Below are positions 7,413 through 15,577 of a stretch of 64,000 nt of DNA, in pieces. This DNA comes from Roseburia inulinivorans DSM 16841 (GTDB taxonomy: Bacteria; Bacillota; Clostridia; Lachnospirales; Lachnospiraceae), in contig NZ_ACFY01000170.1 of the NCBI RefSeq assembly GCF_000174195.1, positions 1 to 64,000 on the forward strand. Reading direction: 5' to 3'. The notes below the pieces were generated by a model. That model did not search any database, was not told where the DNA came from, and worked only from the letters and a program-made list of their open reading frames with translations. The translations under genes were made by a program, and so were the position numbers. The first letter of the stretch is position 1. Each line of letters begins with the position of its first letter.

Positions 7413-9233
7413 ATGACATGGCCTTTTGAAAATGATACTCACAAAGTGGAGAAAAAATTAGCGACGCAAAGTCTATCCGCAAATAAACAACGAAATTTCC
7501 TCGCAGGGATTATCATGTTTATTGCCTCTCTATTGTTAGCATTTTCGACTATCTTACTTTGTAATGCCACAATAGATACACAGATAATCTCTCGTGTCGA
7601 TAACACACAGGAAATACTTAGTGTAATTTTGGGGATTGCTATTGTTCTGCTACTCACAGCAGGAATCGCTATTAAAAATATCATGTATATTTCCATATTA
7701 CAGCACACACGAGAATTTGCACAGTTGAGGACTGTGGGAGCGACCTACCGACAGATCAAAGCAGTCATTCATAACGAGCGAAAACAGTTATCTTGGAAGT
7801 ATATTTTAGGCGGTTTGCTATTGGGTTTTCTTTTTAATTGTGTATTACCCTTGAAATTATATTTGGTGCCCAGTGTGGCCTGCACATTGCTTTCCGGTGC
7901 TTTTGTATGGTTCATTGTTTTTTGGTCATTCCGTACACCGGCAAAACTGGCTGCGTCTTTATCCCCTATGGCGGCATTGAGGACAGAGGAAATAAAATCA
8001 GCTAAAATTTTCAAAAAAAGCAGTCGTATCAATCCTAATGGTTTGGCAAAAAAATACTTTTTCAGTAACCGTAAAAAGGCATTTTATACGCTGCTATCCC
8101 TTGTGTTGAGCGGAGTCCTTGTATTTGTAGTCTTTTCGGTAGTTTCGGCTATTGATATAAAAGAGCTTGTCCGGCAACCGTATTATGAAAACAGCAGCAT
8201 TTATCTTAAACTGAACTCAACAGCTGCCGAAAACGCTACTCTTGAACTGATGAAAGATAGTCCTTTTACGGAGGAATTGAAAGCGCAGATTGAAAATATC
8301 TCTGGTGTAACAGAAATTTATCCATCCAAAAAATTAGATTGTGAGATCGTCGTTCCCGGTCAACCTGAGAATAGATATGAACTATCCATCAATAGTATTG
8401 TCGGCACAACCAGTTTTGAAACCCAACTGGTTGAGGGTGATATGCCTTATTCTCCAAATACAAACAGCACTATTCCGATTGTGATAAATCGTGCCTCTCC
8501 TTACTATGAAAAAACAGGTCTTTCCCTGAGTTTGGGAGATCATTTTTCCGCATCAGTAAATACGGGAATGTCTACAAAAGAAATTGATTTTTCAGTATGT
8601 GGTTTCATCGAAAATAAGGACAAAGGTAGCGTATTCTATACGACCCCTGAATATCTGGACTTTTTAGCAGAAATAAATTGTGATCTGGCATGGTACATTT
8701 GTACTGAAGATATGCAAACGAAACAGGCTGTTGAGGAAATTAAGGCACTGGTGGCTTCGGATAACCGTATAAATACTTCCATATTTGCGGATGATTTATC
8801 TGAATATCAGGCGTATTTTTATAACGCCAAAATTGTTGTTACAGCAGTGATAGTGTTGATATGTTTGTTTGCTTTTGTCAATTTGCTTAATACTTGCATT
8901 ACAAACACCGTTATACGCCGCCATGACTATGCGCTGTTAGAGGCCGCTGGTATGACGAAAGTACAAATTTATCAAACACAGAGTGCAGAAAACAGGATTT
9001 ATTTTTTTGGTAGTTTAATAGGGAGTTGTGTGGTAGGCATACCGCTGGGGTTCCTTTTATGCAACAAGATCGCAGAAATACCCGGATTATCCTATATTTC
9101 CTATCGCTTCCCGTGGCCGTTTCTACTCCTGTATTTCGTGCTTGTTTTTGTGGTTCATATAGTAGTAACAGTGTATCAAAGACACATTTTAGCGAAGCAG
9201 TCTGTAGTAGAGCGTATTAAAGCGATTGAGTGA
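7413..9233 (+). CDS. FtsX-family ABC permease (Vex1/Vex3-like)
   Basis: ATG 7413 is preceded by GGAGGTG; the longer reading from 7296 would start inside the operator. The 606-residue protein has a short N-terminal cytoplasmic part beginning MTWPFENDT. It has membrane helices near 30-55 and 75-95, further hydrophobic spans, a large extracytoplasmic domain (~290-480) and a C-terminal FtsX block of three helices (near residue 495 onward). The first 25 bases of the gene are identical to those of the second permease at 10177. It likely works with the 9497-10162 ATPase as an exporter or antimicrobial-peptide sensor/detoxifier. It is AT-rich, unlike the regulator pair. Confidence 0.85.
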   Translation: MTWPFENDTHKVEKKLATQSLSANKQRNFLAGIIMFIASLLLAFSTILLCNATIDTQIISRVDNTQEILSVILGIAIVLLLTAGIAIKNIMYISILQHTREFAQLRTVGATYRQIKAVIHNERKQLSWKYILGGLLLGFLFNCVLPLKLYLVPSVACTLLSGAFVWFIVFWSFRTPAKLAASLSPMAALRTEEIKSAKIFKKSSRINPNGLAKKYFFSNRKKAFYTLLSLVLSGVLVFVVFSVVSAIDIKELVRQPYYENSSIYLKLNSTAAENATLELMKDSPFTEELKAQIENISGVTEIYPSKKLDCEIVVPGQPENRYELSINSIVGTTSFETQLVEGDMPYSPNTNSTIPIVINRASPYYEKTGLSLSLGDHFSASVNTGMSTKEIDFSVCGFIENKDKGSVFYTTPEYLDFLAEINCDLAWYICTEDMQTKQAVEEIKALVASDNRINTSIFADDLSEYQAYFYNAKIVVTAVIVLICLFAFVNLLNTCITNTVIRRHDYALLEAAGMTKVQIYQTQSAENRIYFFGSLIGSCVVGIPLGFLLCNKIAEIPGLSYISYRFPWPFLLLYFVLVFVVHIVVTVYQRHILAKQSVVERIKAIE

Positions 9234-9311
9234 ATCAATGTAACTAAAGTTTCGTTAAAATGAAATCTCTTGTTGAACAAATCAAAGTGACAGTATAATC
9301 GTATGGAATCG

Positions 9312-9341
9312 GCGGGGCGGCGAGTGCTGCCCCGCTTTTTT
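9312..9341 (+). terminator. Intrinsic terminator after first permease
   Basis: A GC-rich stem GCGGGGCGGC/GCTGCCCCGC with loop GAGT is followed by TTTTTT. It separates the first permease transcript from the ATPase-permease transcript, so each unit uses its own regulated promoter. Confidence 0.85.
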
Positions 9342-9364
9342 CACCATTTCTCAAAAAAATTTTT

Positions 9365-9454
9365 GAAATGTCCGAGCGCTGTAACATTTCACACCGATTT
9401 TCAATGAAATTTTTGGGCCGCTGTAACATTTCGCGGACATTTGGGTTTTACAAT
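9365..9454 (+). promoter_or_regulatory. Regulated promoter of ATPase-permease unit
   Basis: A near-duplicate of 7293-7382. TGTAACATTTC boxes start at 9380 and 9422 (42 bp apart). An ACATTT-N5-ACATTT repeat starts at 9426, and TACAAT -10 lies at 9449-9454, 17 bp after the first ACATTT. Confidence 0.65.
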
Positions 9455-9496
9455 ACACTTATCAACAGGTAGGAAGCCTTGAAAGGAGTTTTGAAT

Positions 9497-10162
9497 ATGA
9501 GCGTTTTACAGACGATTGACCTGAAAAAGTATTACGGTACAGAACCGAACATTACCCGCGCCCTTGACGGCGTAAATTTCTCCGTGGAGGACGGCGAGTT
9601 TGTGGCTGTTGTGGGAACCTCTGGTAGCGGCAAGTCCACCCTGCTTCACATGATGGGCGGGTTGGACACTCCCACCAGCGGAACCGTGATTGTCCGAGGC
9701 GAAGAACTGGCAAAGAAGAACGACGAGCAGCTTACCATCTTTCGCCGCCGCAACATCGGCTTTATCTTCCAGAACTATAACCTTGTTCCCATCCTGAATG
9801 TGTATGAGAACATTGTCCTGCCGGTGGAGTTGGACGGGGACACGGTGGATCAGAAGTTTTTGGACGAAATTGTTCATCTACTGGGGCTGGAAGATAAACT
9901 GAAAAATATGCCGAACAATCTATCCGGCGGACAGCAGCAGCGTGTGGCGATTGCCCGCGCTCTGATTACCAAACCGGCTATTGTGCTGGCCGATGAGCCA
10001 ACCGGTAACCTTGACAGCAAGACCAGCGCCGAGGTGCTGGGACTTATCAAGCGCACCAGTGCAGAGTTCCGGCAAACTGTTGTGATGATTACGCACAATG
10101 ACGACATTGCCCGCCTTGCAGATCGGATTGTCCGCATTGAGGACGGCAAGATTGTGGAATAA
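9497..10162 (+). CDS. ABC transporter ATPase (MacB/Vex2-type)
   Basis: Start ATG 9497 after AAAGGAG. The 221 residues carry Walker A GTSGSGKST, Q-loop IFQNYNL, signature [15 protein letters not shown], Walker B IVLADEPTGNLD and the switch His in MITHND. Typical of ATPases that pair with FtsX permeases. It ends 14 bases before the second permease, whose ribosome site lies in the gap. GC-rich like the kinase and regulator, in contrast to the AT-rich permeases. Confidence 0.92.
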   Translation: MSVLQTIDLKKYYGTEPNITRALDGVNFSVEDGEFVAVVGTSGSGKSTLLHMMGGLDTPTSGTVIVRGEELAKKNDEQLTIFRRRNIGFIFQNYNLVPILNVYENIVLPVELDGDTVDQKFLDEIVHLLGLEDKLKNMPNNLSGGQQQRVAIARALITKPAIVLADEPTGNLDSKTSAEVLGLIKRTSAEFRQTVVMITHNDDIARLADRIVRIEDGKIVE

Positions 10163-10176
10163 GGAGGTGGCAAGCT

Positions 10177-12669
10177 ATGACATGGCCTTTTGAAAATGAT
10201 ACCAGTGACATTGAAAAGAAGCTGGCAAAGCGTAGTTTGCATCGTGAACGGCAGCGTAATTTATTTGCAATCATTGCTCTTGTGCTAACTGCATTTATGA
10301 TAACTGCGACATTCAGTATTGGTTTTAGTTACTTTGAAACCTACCAAATGCAACAAATTCGGTTAATGGGAACTACCGCTGATGTCGGAATCACAAATGT
10401 CACAGAAAATCAGTTGGTTGAAATTTCAAAATCAAACCTTGTCCTTGACGTAGGTATACAGCAGCGTTTAGGCAGTGTTGATACAGAGCAACTGCAAAAT
10501 GCGAGATTAGGTATAGTTTGGATAGATGATACCGAGTGGGGAACCCACCGTCTGCCTACTATATCAAGTGTTGTAGGAAATTACCCATCAAGTAAAAACG
10601 AAATTATGCTACCTACATGGGTGCTTGAACAGATGGGCATTTCTGATCCGCAAATAGGGATGGAGATTGTGTTGTCGTACCAAATTGGCGATAGCTATAA
10701 TTATGTCTCAGACACCTTTTTGCTGTCGGGCTACTATACGGACTACATTCCAATGCGCACAAATAATCGTGGTTATGTTTATGTTTCATCCGCTTTTAAG
10801 GATAGCTTAAATGTATCACTGGATAATAGTGTTACGGCAATGATCCGTTTTCAAGGCAATGATAATGCTGACAAAAACTGTGAAAGATTGCGGCGTGAGA
10901 TTGACTTTACAGAAGGGCAAACATTTGAAATTGTACCATTAGAACAGGCAAATGGTGGAACTATTATTTTAGCTGTAATAATTTTAGCAGTTTTTATATC
11001 CTTTAGCGGCTATCTGCTGATTTATAATATTCTTTATGTCTCTGTCGTAAAAGATGTGCAATTCTATGGCCGTCTTAAAACGATTGGAACGACCCAAAGG
11101 CAGATAAAGAGAATTATCTATAAGCAGGCAATCAGAATCTCTTGTATTGGTATTCCGATTGGTCTGTTACTTGGTGCGGTTGTTTCCTTTGGCATTGTTC
11201 CTTACTTCCTGAATATGATGTATTCAACAAATTCTGATGTGGGAACAAAAGTATCTTTTTCGCCGTTTATTTTCATAGGAGCGGCCATATTTACGTTCAT
11301 TACCGTTATGATTGCAAGCATGAAGCCCGCCAAAATTGCCGGAAATGTTTCACCAATAGCAGCACTCCAATATACAGCAGCCAGCACAAAGAGCAGCGCC
11401 AGAAATTGTAGCAAAATGAAGTTGTCCAGAATGGCATGGAACAATGTCTTTCGTAATGCTAAGAGTACAACCCTTGTTTTTGCATCGCTTTTTTTCGGCC
11501 TTTCCTTGTTCCTTGTCGTCACAGGGCTATTACATGGTTTAAGCCCGGAGAATTATGTGAGCCAATGGGGAGTAAGCGATTTTGCACTCACATATAGTAT
11601 CCACGAAAGAGAAGATTTAATTTCCAGCGAAATGGTTTCAGAGATTGGTCAGCTTGACGGCATTGAGAATTTGAGGTTGACCTATGCACCTTATCCTCAA
11701 GTAGCAGCAGATGTTGTATATGACGATGCTGTATTTCACGAGTTTCTTGCGTCATTAGACGGAGTAAACGGCATTGATTTTTCTGATCCGGCAAAATTAG
11801 AAAATTATCAGCAAAACTTTTTTAGCGGGGTTTTTGGAATTGACAGTGCATATTTGGAAGAAATCAATAAAACCTTAAACTTGCCTATTGACACGTCTGC
11901 CTTTGAACAAGGAAAGGTTGTGCTGCTGTCCAAAACAGTAGAAGACCTTATTCAGCCGGGGCAGGAAATAACAATCCAGACGCAGAACGGACAGCATTCC
12001 TTTATTGTAGCGAACGGTTATTTGAATGAAGGGTTTCGAGCAGGAGGAGGCAATGAGAGAGGGACGGCTCCTGATTTGTATATTAGTCAAACAGCTTTGA
12101 AAGAACTCTTTCCGCAATATAGAGTGTTCCGCGTGGCCTTTGATACGGATGGTCAACATGACGAAAGTATACTGCAAGAATTAAAGCAAATCACCGCATC
12201 ACAAGCTAACATTGATATTATATCCCGATATGAACGGCGAGAAGAAATGCAGGAATATCTCATTACAGCAAAGGTTTTAGGAACAGGGTTGTCCGTGATC
12301 CTGCTACTGGTTGGTGTCATGAACTTTGTCAATACAATGGTTGTCAATGTAAATACTCGGCGCTATGAATTAGCTATTCTTGAAAGCATTGGAATGACAA
12401 AGCGACAAATCAAACAAATGCTACTTATGGAAGGTTTCTATTATTGGGGCATTTCCCTTTCCCTTGCAGTCACCATTGGAACAGCAATCTTCATCTTGCT
12501 ATATATGATCTTTAGCAAGGTGGCCTATTATGCTGTTTTCTCCTATCCATTTATCCCACTGGTGCTGGTGTCTGGACTGGTGTTGCTAATCTGCCTTATT
12601 GTGCCTATATGGGTCTACAAAACTGACGTTAACCTTCCAGTTGTGGAGCGATTGCGGTTGACAGAGTGA
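10177..12669 (+). CDS. Large FtsX-family ABC permease
   Basis: AAGGAGGTGG lies just upstream of ATG 10177. The 830-residue protein shares the N-terminal MTWPFENDT with the 606-residue permease. It has one N-terminal helix, an extracytoplasmic domain, a three-helix FtsX block (~265-400), a second helix near 430, a second extracytoplasmic domain and a final FtsX block (~700-820). This is the ten-helix MacB/BceB-like duplicated architecture. It is coupled to the ATPase just upstream. The substrate is not evident; regulation by the adjacent two-component system suggests peptide antibiotics or other envelope stress. Confidence 0.87.
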   Translation: MTWPFENDTSDIEKKLAKRSLHRERQRNLFAIIALVLTAFMITATFSIGFSYFETYQMQQIRLMGTTADVGITNVTENQLVEISKSNLVLDVGIQQRLGSVDTEQLQNARLGIVWIDDTEWGTHRLPTISSVVGNYPSSKNEIMLPTWVLEQMGISDPQIGMEIVLSYQIGDSYNYVSDTFLLSGYYTDYIPMRTNNRGYVYVSSAFKDSLNVSLDNSVTAMIRFQGNDNADKNCERLRREIDFTEGQTFEIVPLEQANGGTIILAVIILAVFISFSGYLLIYNILYVSVVKDVQFYGRLKTIGTTQRQIKRIIYKQAIRISCIGIPIGLLLGAVVSFGIVPYFLNMMYSTNSDVGTKVSFSPFIFIGAAIFTFITVMIASMKPAKIAGNVSPIAALQYTAASTKSSARNCSKMKLSRMAWNNVFRNAKSTTLVFASLFFGLSLFLVVTGLLHGLSPENYVSQWGVSDFALTYSIHEREDLISSEMVSEIGQLDGIENLRLTYAPYPQVAADVVYDDAVFHEFLASLDGVNGIDFSDPAKLENYQQNFFSGVFGIDSAYLEEINKTLNLPIDTSAFEQGKVVLLSKTVEDLIQPGQEITIQTQNGQHSFIVANGYLNEGFRAGGGNERGTAPDLYISQTALKELFPQYRVFRVAFDTDGQHDESILQELKQITASQANIDIISRYERREEMQEYLITAKVLGTGLSVILLLVGVMNFVNTMVVNVNTRRYELAILESIGMTKRQIKQMLLMEGFYYWGISLSLAVTIGTAIFILLYMIFSKVAYYAVFSYPFIPLVLVSGLVLLICLIVPIWVYKTDVNLPVVERLRLTE

Positions 12670-12687
12670 GTTTAATCAAATAGCAAA

Positions 12688-13113
12688 ATGTGTTTATTTT
12701 TGATTACTCTTGGAGAACCAGTCTCTTATCCTGTCAATCAGGTTGACGGCTTTGAATTGACCATTGAAAAGCCCACATGGTCTCCGTTTAAGGGATATAC
12801 TATTCGCTGGGCTGTTACTGCGAATTCTAAAGAAATCTATTCCTTCGGTGAGGATGGTAGTCCTGGCTTTGAGTATCTCGAACGCCACATTGACGGGCAA
12901 TGGTATCGTTTGACATATTCGCAGGATATATTTCCCTTTAATAATTTAGAATTCTCATTGGGTGGAGACAGTACGGGCTTGCAGGGAAGTATTGTTCAAA
13001 AATATGATTATTATGGAACTCGCTTGGAGGCGGGAACCTATCGTGTAGTATTAGAAATGAAGGCAAAGGACGGAACACCGCATTATTTGGCGGCTGAATT
13101 TGATGTTGAGTAA
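12688..13113 (+). CDS. Ig-like (Big_14-type) domain protein, probably 5'-truncated
   Basis: The reading frame starts 18 bases after the permease stop without a ribosome site. The 141 residues lack a signal peptide. From residue ~18 on, the pattern (FELTIEKPTW, GYTIRWAVT, GQWYRL, LEAGTYRVVLEM, LAAEFDVE) matches a bacterial Ig-like domain normally found in secreted lipoproteins. The likely history is loss of the signal-peptide part when the permease unit was joined upstream. Confidence 0.55.
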   Translation: MCLFLITLGEPVSYPVNQVDGFELTIEKPTWSPFKGYTIRWAVTANSKEIYSFGEDGSPGFEYLERHIDGQWYRLTYSQDIFPFNNLEFSLGGDSTGLQGSIVQKYDYYGTRLEAGTYRVVLEMKAKDGTPHYLAAEFDVE

Positions 13114-13233
13114 ATAAGCAGAAAGACAACTTCAATTTGTAAAACTGATGGAATAAAAAATGTAAAGCTGGGAGCATTAGCTTACGGCTTTTTAAGTTAA
13201 AGCAAATAGAAGTAAATAATGGTCAAAAAACAA

Positions 13234-13262
13234 TCGACATCCGACCTCGTACACGTTATAAT
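13234..13262 (+). promoter_or_regulatory. Promoter of structured RNA copy 1
   Basis: -35 TCGACA (13234-13239), 17-bp spacer, -10 TATAAT (13257-13262). The promoter, including the upstream ATGGTCAAAAAA and the spacer start TCCGACCT, is nearly identical to that of copy 2 at 16439-16467. Confidence 0.8.
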
Positions 13263-13268
13263 ATAAGC

Positions 13269-13610
13269 AATCTAATAAGAAAACAGTGTTATCATTACTG
13301 CATTGCTAAATGAGAATGGTAGCCATAAATATGAATTCGTAGGAACGGAATGGTTGAACCCTCAGGGTGACAATGTCACTCATTTGTCAGCGAGAGGTGC
13401 TTAACTTAGATGATTTTCAGTTTTCTTATTTTGACATGGATTTACAGGAAGGGTAGAAAAATCAATGATTTCATTGACTTATCTTAACTCAAAATAATAT
13501 AGGTTTCCAACGGGGACTTGAACTCCTAAGCGCTAGTTGTGGGTTCGATTCCCGCTGGGAACATCGATTTTTTGCAACAATGATCGTGAAAATTCATTGT
13601 TGCATTTTTT
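13269..13610 (+). ncRNA. Structured ~340-nt RNA with tRNA-like 3' domain, copy 1
   Basis: Bounded by the consensus-like promoter and a terminator with an 11-bp stem (13573-13583 with 13594-13604) plus TTTTTT. No sensible ORF is present. A long-range stem AATAAGAAAAC (13274-13284) pairs perfectly with 13420-13430. A GTGAC/GTCAC hairpin lies near 13369-13381, and CAATG/CATTG with loop ATTT near 13463-13476. The 3' part 13503-13562 folds as a tRNA-like domain: acceptor GTTTCCA (13503-13509) with TGGGAAC (13556-13562) and a T-arm GTGGG-TTCGATT-CCCGC (13539-13555). There is no normal anticodon arm and no encoded CCA. Copy 2 preserves the architecture with base-pair changes. I do not recognise the family; it is not a standard tmRNA, RNase P or 6S RNA. 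Confidence 0.7.
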
Positions 13611-13654
13611 ATTTTATGATGCTTGCGAGCACCGAAAAGACAAAACGGGCACCG

Positions 13655-13815
13655 AGAACTAAATCTATCCAAGCACCCAATGGAGATAACTAAAGTGTAG
13701 GATAAGATTTAGGTTGTCAATGAATGTAAAAATGGTTTTCTTGCTTGAAGAAAACAGGCCTGACGAAGTATCGCTCAGATTAGATTAAAAATTCTAGTCT
13801 GGGCGATTTTTTTCG
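13655..13815 (+). promoter_or_regulatory. Structured leader with terminator before HAD-like gene
   Basis: Three dyads occur in order: CTAAATC-TATCC with GGATAAGATTTAG (~13660-13713); GTTTTCTT/AAGAAAAC with a 5-base loop (~13735-13755); and a terminator ATCGCTCAGA/TCTGGGCGAT plus TTTTTTT ending near 13815. The ribosome site of the next gene begins ~12 bases later, so this could be an attenuator or simply the end of an upstream transcript. Confidence 0.45.
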
Positions 13816-13833
13816 TTCAGGGAAAAGGAGGAA

Positions 13834-14265
13834 ATGTCATTGACAGAAAAGACGGATATCAGAGATTCGGATGAAAAAGAAGTTGAAATTGAAATGGAAC
13901 GTTTGGATAAGAAAAAATGCAGTTCACAATTTACTCTCAGCAGTGATTGTATTCGCCGTTTTTGTGAAAAATATAGAGAAGCTCGTATTATTTTGATTTC
14001 CTCTTGGAAGAATGGCTTTATCTCATCTCACAATGAGAAAAATACGCCACAAATAAAAGAATTAGAGGCACAACTGGACCGTTATGGCATTCGCATTGTA
14101 GGGAAAGTGTGTGATAATCGATATAGGGATTATGCTGTCAGGGATTATTTGAAAGAACATCCCTCTATAAAGGAATACGTCGTAGTAGATGACGATATTA
14201 AGGAATATTCATCGAAAGATATCCCCCATTTAAGATTGGTAGACAGTAAGGTAGGGTTTTGGTAA
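13834..14265 (+). CDS. HAD-like protein, Swiss-army-knife RNA-repair type, lacking motif I
   Basis: An AAAGGAGG site precedes ATG 13834. Residues ~25-143 (ARIILISSWK, then RIVGKV, then YVVVDDDI) match motifs II to IV of the HAD phosphatase domain found in Swiss-army-knife RNA-repair proteins (PF18143 as I recall it). The N-terminal DxDG strand carrying the catalytic nucleophile is absent; in its place is an acidic MSLTEKTDIRDSDEKE stretch. The protein may be inactive, a truncated remnant, or a binding version. It follows structured RNA copy 1 and ends 15 bases before the next gene. Confidence 0.6.
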   Translation: MSLTEKTDIRDSDEKEVEIEMERLDKKKCSSQFTLSSDCIRRFCEKYREARIILISSWKNGFISSHNEKNTPQIKELEAQLDRYGIRIVGKVCDNRYRDYAVRDYLKEHPSIKEYVVVDDDIKEYSSKDIPHLRLVDSKVGFW

Positions 14266-14280
14266 GGAAAGGATAAAAAG

Positions 14281-14520
14281 ATGAAAGTAGAAAATACAGA
14301 AAACAATAGAAAAATTCAACAGGTAGCAGCAACTATGGCGATTGAGGATATGTATATGAGTAAAGATTGTTTACAAGGACTTATCAATGTGGCTAATGGA
14401 ACAAAGCAAGGTGTAACGGAAGAACTGAAAGCAACGGATATGATGAGATGGATAGGATTGATGAATAACATTCGAGCCTGTGCCGATGAGATTGTATTGA
14501 ATGATATTGTGTATTCCTAA
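14281..14520 (+). CDS. VbhA-like small antitoxin-type protein
   Basis: 79 residues. The N-terminal half (RKIQQVAATMAIEDMYMSKD, then LQGLINVANGTKQG) fits the antitoxin-VbhA pattern of small Fic inhibitors. The C-terminal half (MMRWIGLMNNIRACADEI) is unlike that family. No Fic gene is adjacent; the Fic protein at 29356 carries its own inhibitory motif. It lies in an apparent operon with the HAD-like gene and is followed by a terminator. The assignment is tentative. Confidence 0.4.
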   Translation: MKVENTENNRKIQQVAATMAIEDMYMSKDCLQGLINVANGTKQGVTEELKATDMMRWIGLMNNIRACADEIVLNDIVYS

Positions 14521-14551
14521 CTGCTGTCAAACCGATGGCAGTTTTTCTTTT
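14519..14551 (+). terminator. Intrinsic terminator
   Basis: AACTGC/GCAGTT stem with a loop of about 16 bases, then TTTCTTTTT. A second dyad AAAAGTTAC/GTAACTTTT follows at 14607-14637. Confidence 0.7.
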
Positions 14552-14646
14552 TCGGCAAGTATTCAAGAAGTCATTAAGTTGCGAGTATAATCGAAGTGGT
14601 AGAAAAGTTACCTATTATATCGGTTGTAACTTTTTTATGAACTCTA

Positions 14647-14700
14647 TTGACAAGAAAACTTGGTATATATATAATTAAAATATGCAAAGAAAACTTGTCA
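14647..14700 (+). promoter_or_regulatory. Promoter with XRE-type operators
   Basis: Perfect -35 TTGACA (14647-14652), 17-bp spacer and -10 TATAAT (14670-14675). A palindrome CAAG-AAAA-CTTG (14651-14662) overlaps the -35, and AAGAAAACTTG recurs at 14688-14698 downstream of the -10. The XRE protein at 15040 probably represses its own operon here. Confidence 0.7.
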
Positions 14701-14713
14701 TGGAGGTGTTTTT

Positions 14714-15043
14714 ATGAAAAAGGACGAAATCTTAAATGCAAGCAGAAAAGAACATCGCAATAAGGACTTGGCTGAAATGGAAGTGGTATATCAAGCCGGA
14801 AGTCACGCAAGCAGAGTTGGTGCTTTAGTGTGTTGTTTGCTTTCGCTGTTATCTTCTGTGCTTGCTCATACTATGATTTACAGTCCGTGGGTTATATACT
14901 TCAGCATTATTGCAACACAATGGTTAGTTCGTTTTATCAAAATGAAGCGAAAGAGTGATTTGGTCTTGACCGTTCTGTTTTTTGTGCTTTCCATTTTGGC
15001 ATTTGTTGGATTTGTTAGCCATCTTTTAGAGGTGAGAATATGA
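14714..15043 (+). CDS. Small membrane protein, DUF6442-like
   Basis: ATGGAGGTG precedes ATG 14714. The 109 residues have a charged N-terminus (MKKDEILNASRKEHRNKDLAEMEV) and three hydrophobic spans (~38-58, 60-75, 83-105). This matches small membrane proteins I recall as DUF6442, usually encoded next to a small XRE regulator as here. The stop overlaps the start of the regulator. Molecular role unknown. Confidence 0.6.
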   Translation: MKKDEILNASRKEHRNKDLAEMEVVYQAGSHASRVGALVCCLLSLLSSVLAHTMIYSPWVIYFSIIATQWLVRFIKMKRKSDLVLTVLFFVLSILAFVGFVSHLLEVRI

Positions 15044-15246
15044 AAGAACAATTACAACTGAAAAATCACTTAAAGGAAGTTCGCACAGAAGCAAATCTTT
15101 CTCAAGCTCAGCTTGCAGAAATGGTAGGGGTATCAAGAAATACCATTAGTTCTATTGAAACAGGACAGTTTAATCCAACTGCAAAATTGGCTCTAATTCT
15201 TTGTATTGCATTGGACAAAAAATTTGAGGAACTATTCTATTTTTAG
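15040..15246 (+). CDS. Small XRE-family repressor
   Basis: 68 residues that are essentially one Cro/C1 HTH (LKEVRTEANLSQAQLAEMVG, then RNTISSIETGQFNPTAKLAL), ending FEELFYF. It overlaps the upstream membrane-protein gene by 4 bases, so translation is coupled. It belongs to the compact YozG-like regulator class. Likely autorepressor through the CAAG-N4-CTTG palindromes at 14651-14698. Confidence 0.85.
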   Translation: MKEQLQLKNHLKEVRTEANLSQAQLAEMVGVSRNTISSIETGQFNPTAKLALILCIALDKKFEELFYF

Positions 15247-15255
15247 GAGGTCATT

Positions 15256-15558
15256 ATGGAAAATATTATAATGTTGATTTTGGGAGTGTTCGTATCTGTT
15301 GTGGGAATTGTAAATATCAAAGGCAATATCAGCACAATTCACTCTTATAACAGGCGAAAAGTAAAGGAAGAAGATATACCAAAGTATGGAAAAACAGTCG
15401 GCACAGGAACGCTGATTATAGGAATATCTCTTGTATTAGGTTTTATTGTTTCGTTTTGGAGTGAAATAATTATAGATTATATCATTCTTCCAGCAGTTAT
15501 TGTTGGATTAGGCTTTATATTGTATGGACAGTTCAAATACAATAAAGGAATTTTTTAA
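15256..15558 (+). CDS. Small three-helix membrane protein
   Basis: TAGGAGG overlaps the preceding stop region, and ATG 15256 follows. The 100 residues have hydrophobic spans at ~4-20, 48-68 and 72-92 and a charged loop (HSYNRRKVKEEDIPKYGK). It is the third gene of the XRE operon. I do not recognise a defined family; it may be an immunity-like or accessory membrane protein. Confidence 0.6.
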   Translation: MENIIMLILGVFVSVVGIVNIKGNISTIHSYNRRKVKEEDIPKYGKTVGTGTLIIGISLVLGFIVSFWSEIIIDYIILPAVIVGLGFILYGQFKYNKGIF

Positions 15559-15577
15559 GAATCAGGGAGGTATAAAG

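Noticed and set aside
13503-13562. Possible complete tRNA gene
   Set aside because: Acceptor and T-arm are present, but the D-arm consensus and a 7-base anticodon loop are missing and the unit is only ~60 nt. It is treated as a tRNA-like domain of a longer RNA.
13269-13610. tmRNA or T-box leader
   Set aside because: The 5' end cannot pair with the 3' acceptor, there is no tag ORF ending in a hydrophobic degradation tag, and no T-box AGGGTGG-type motif was seen.
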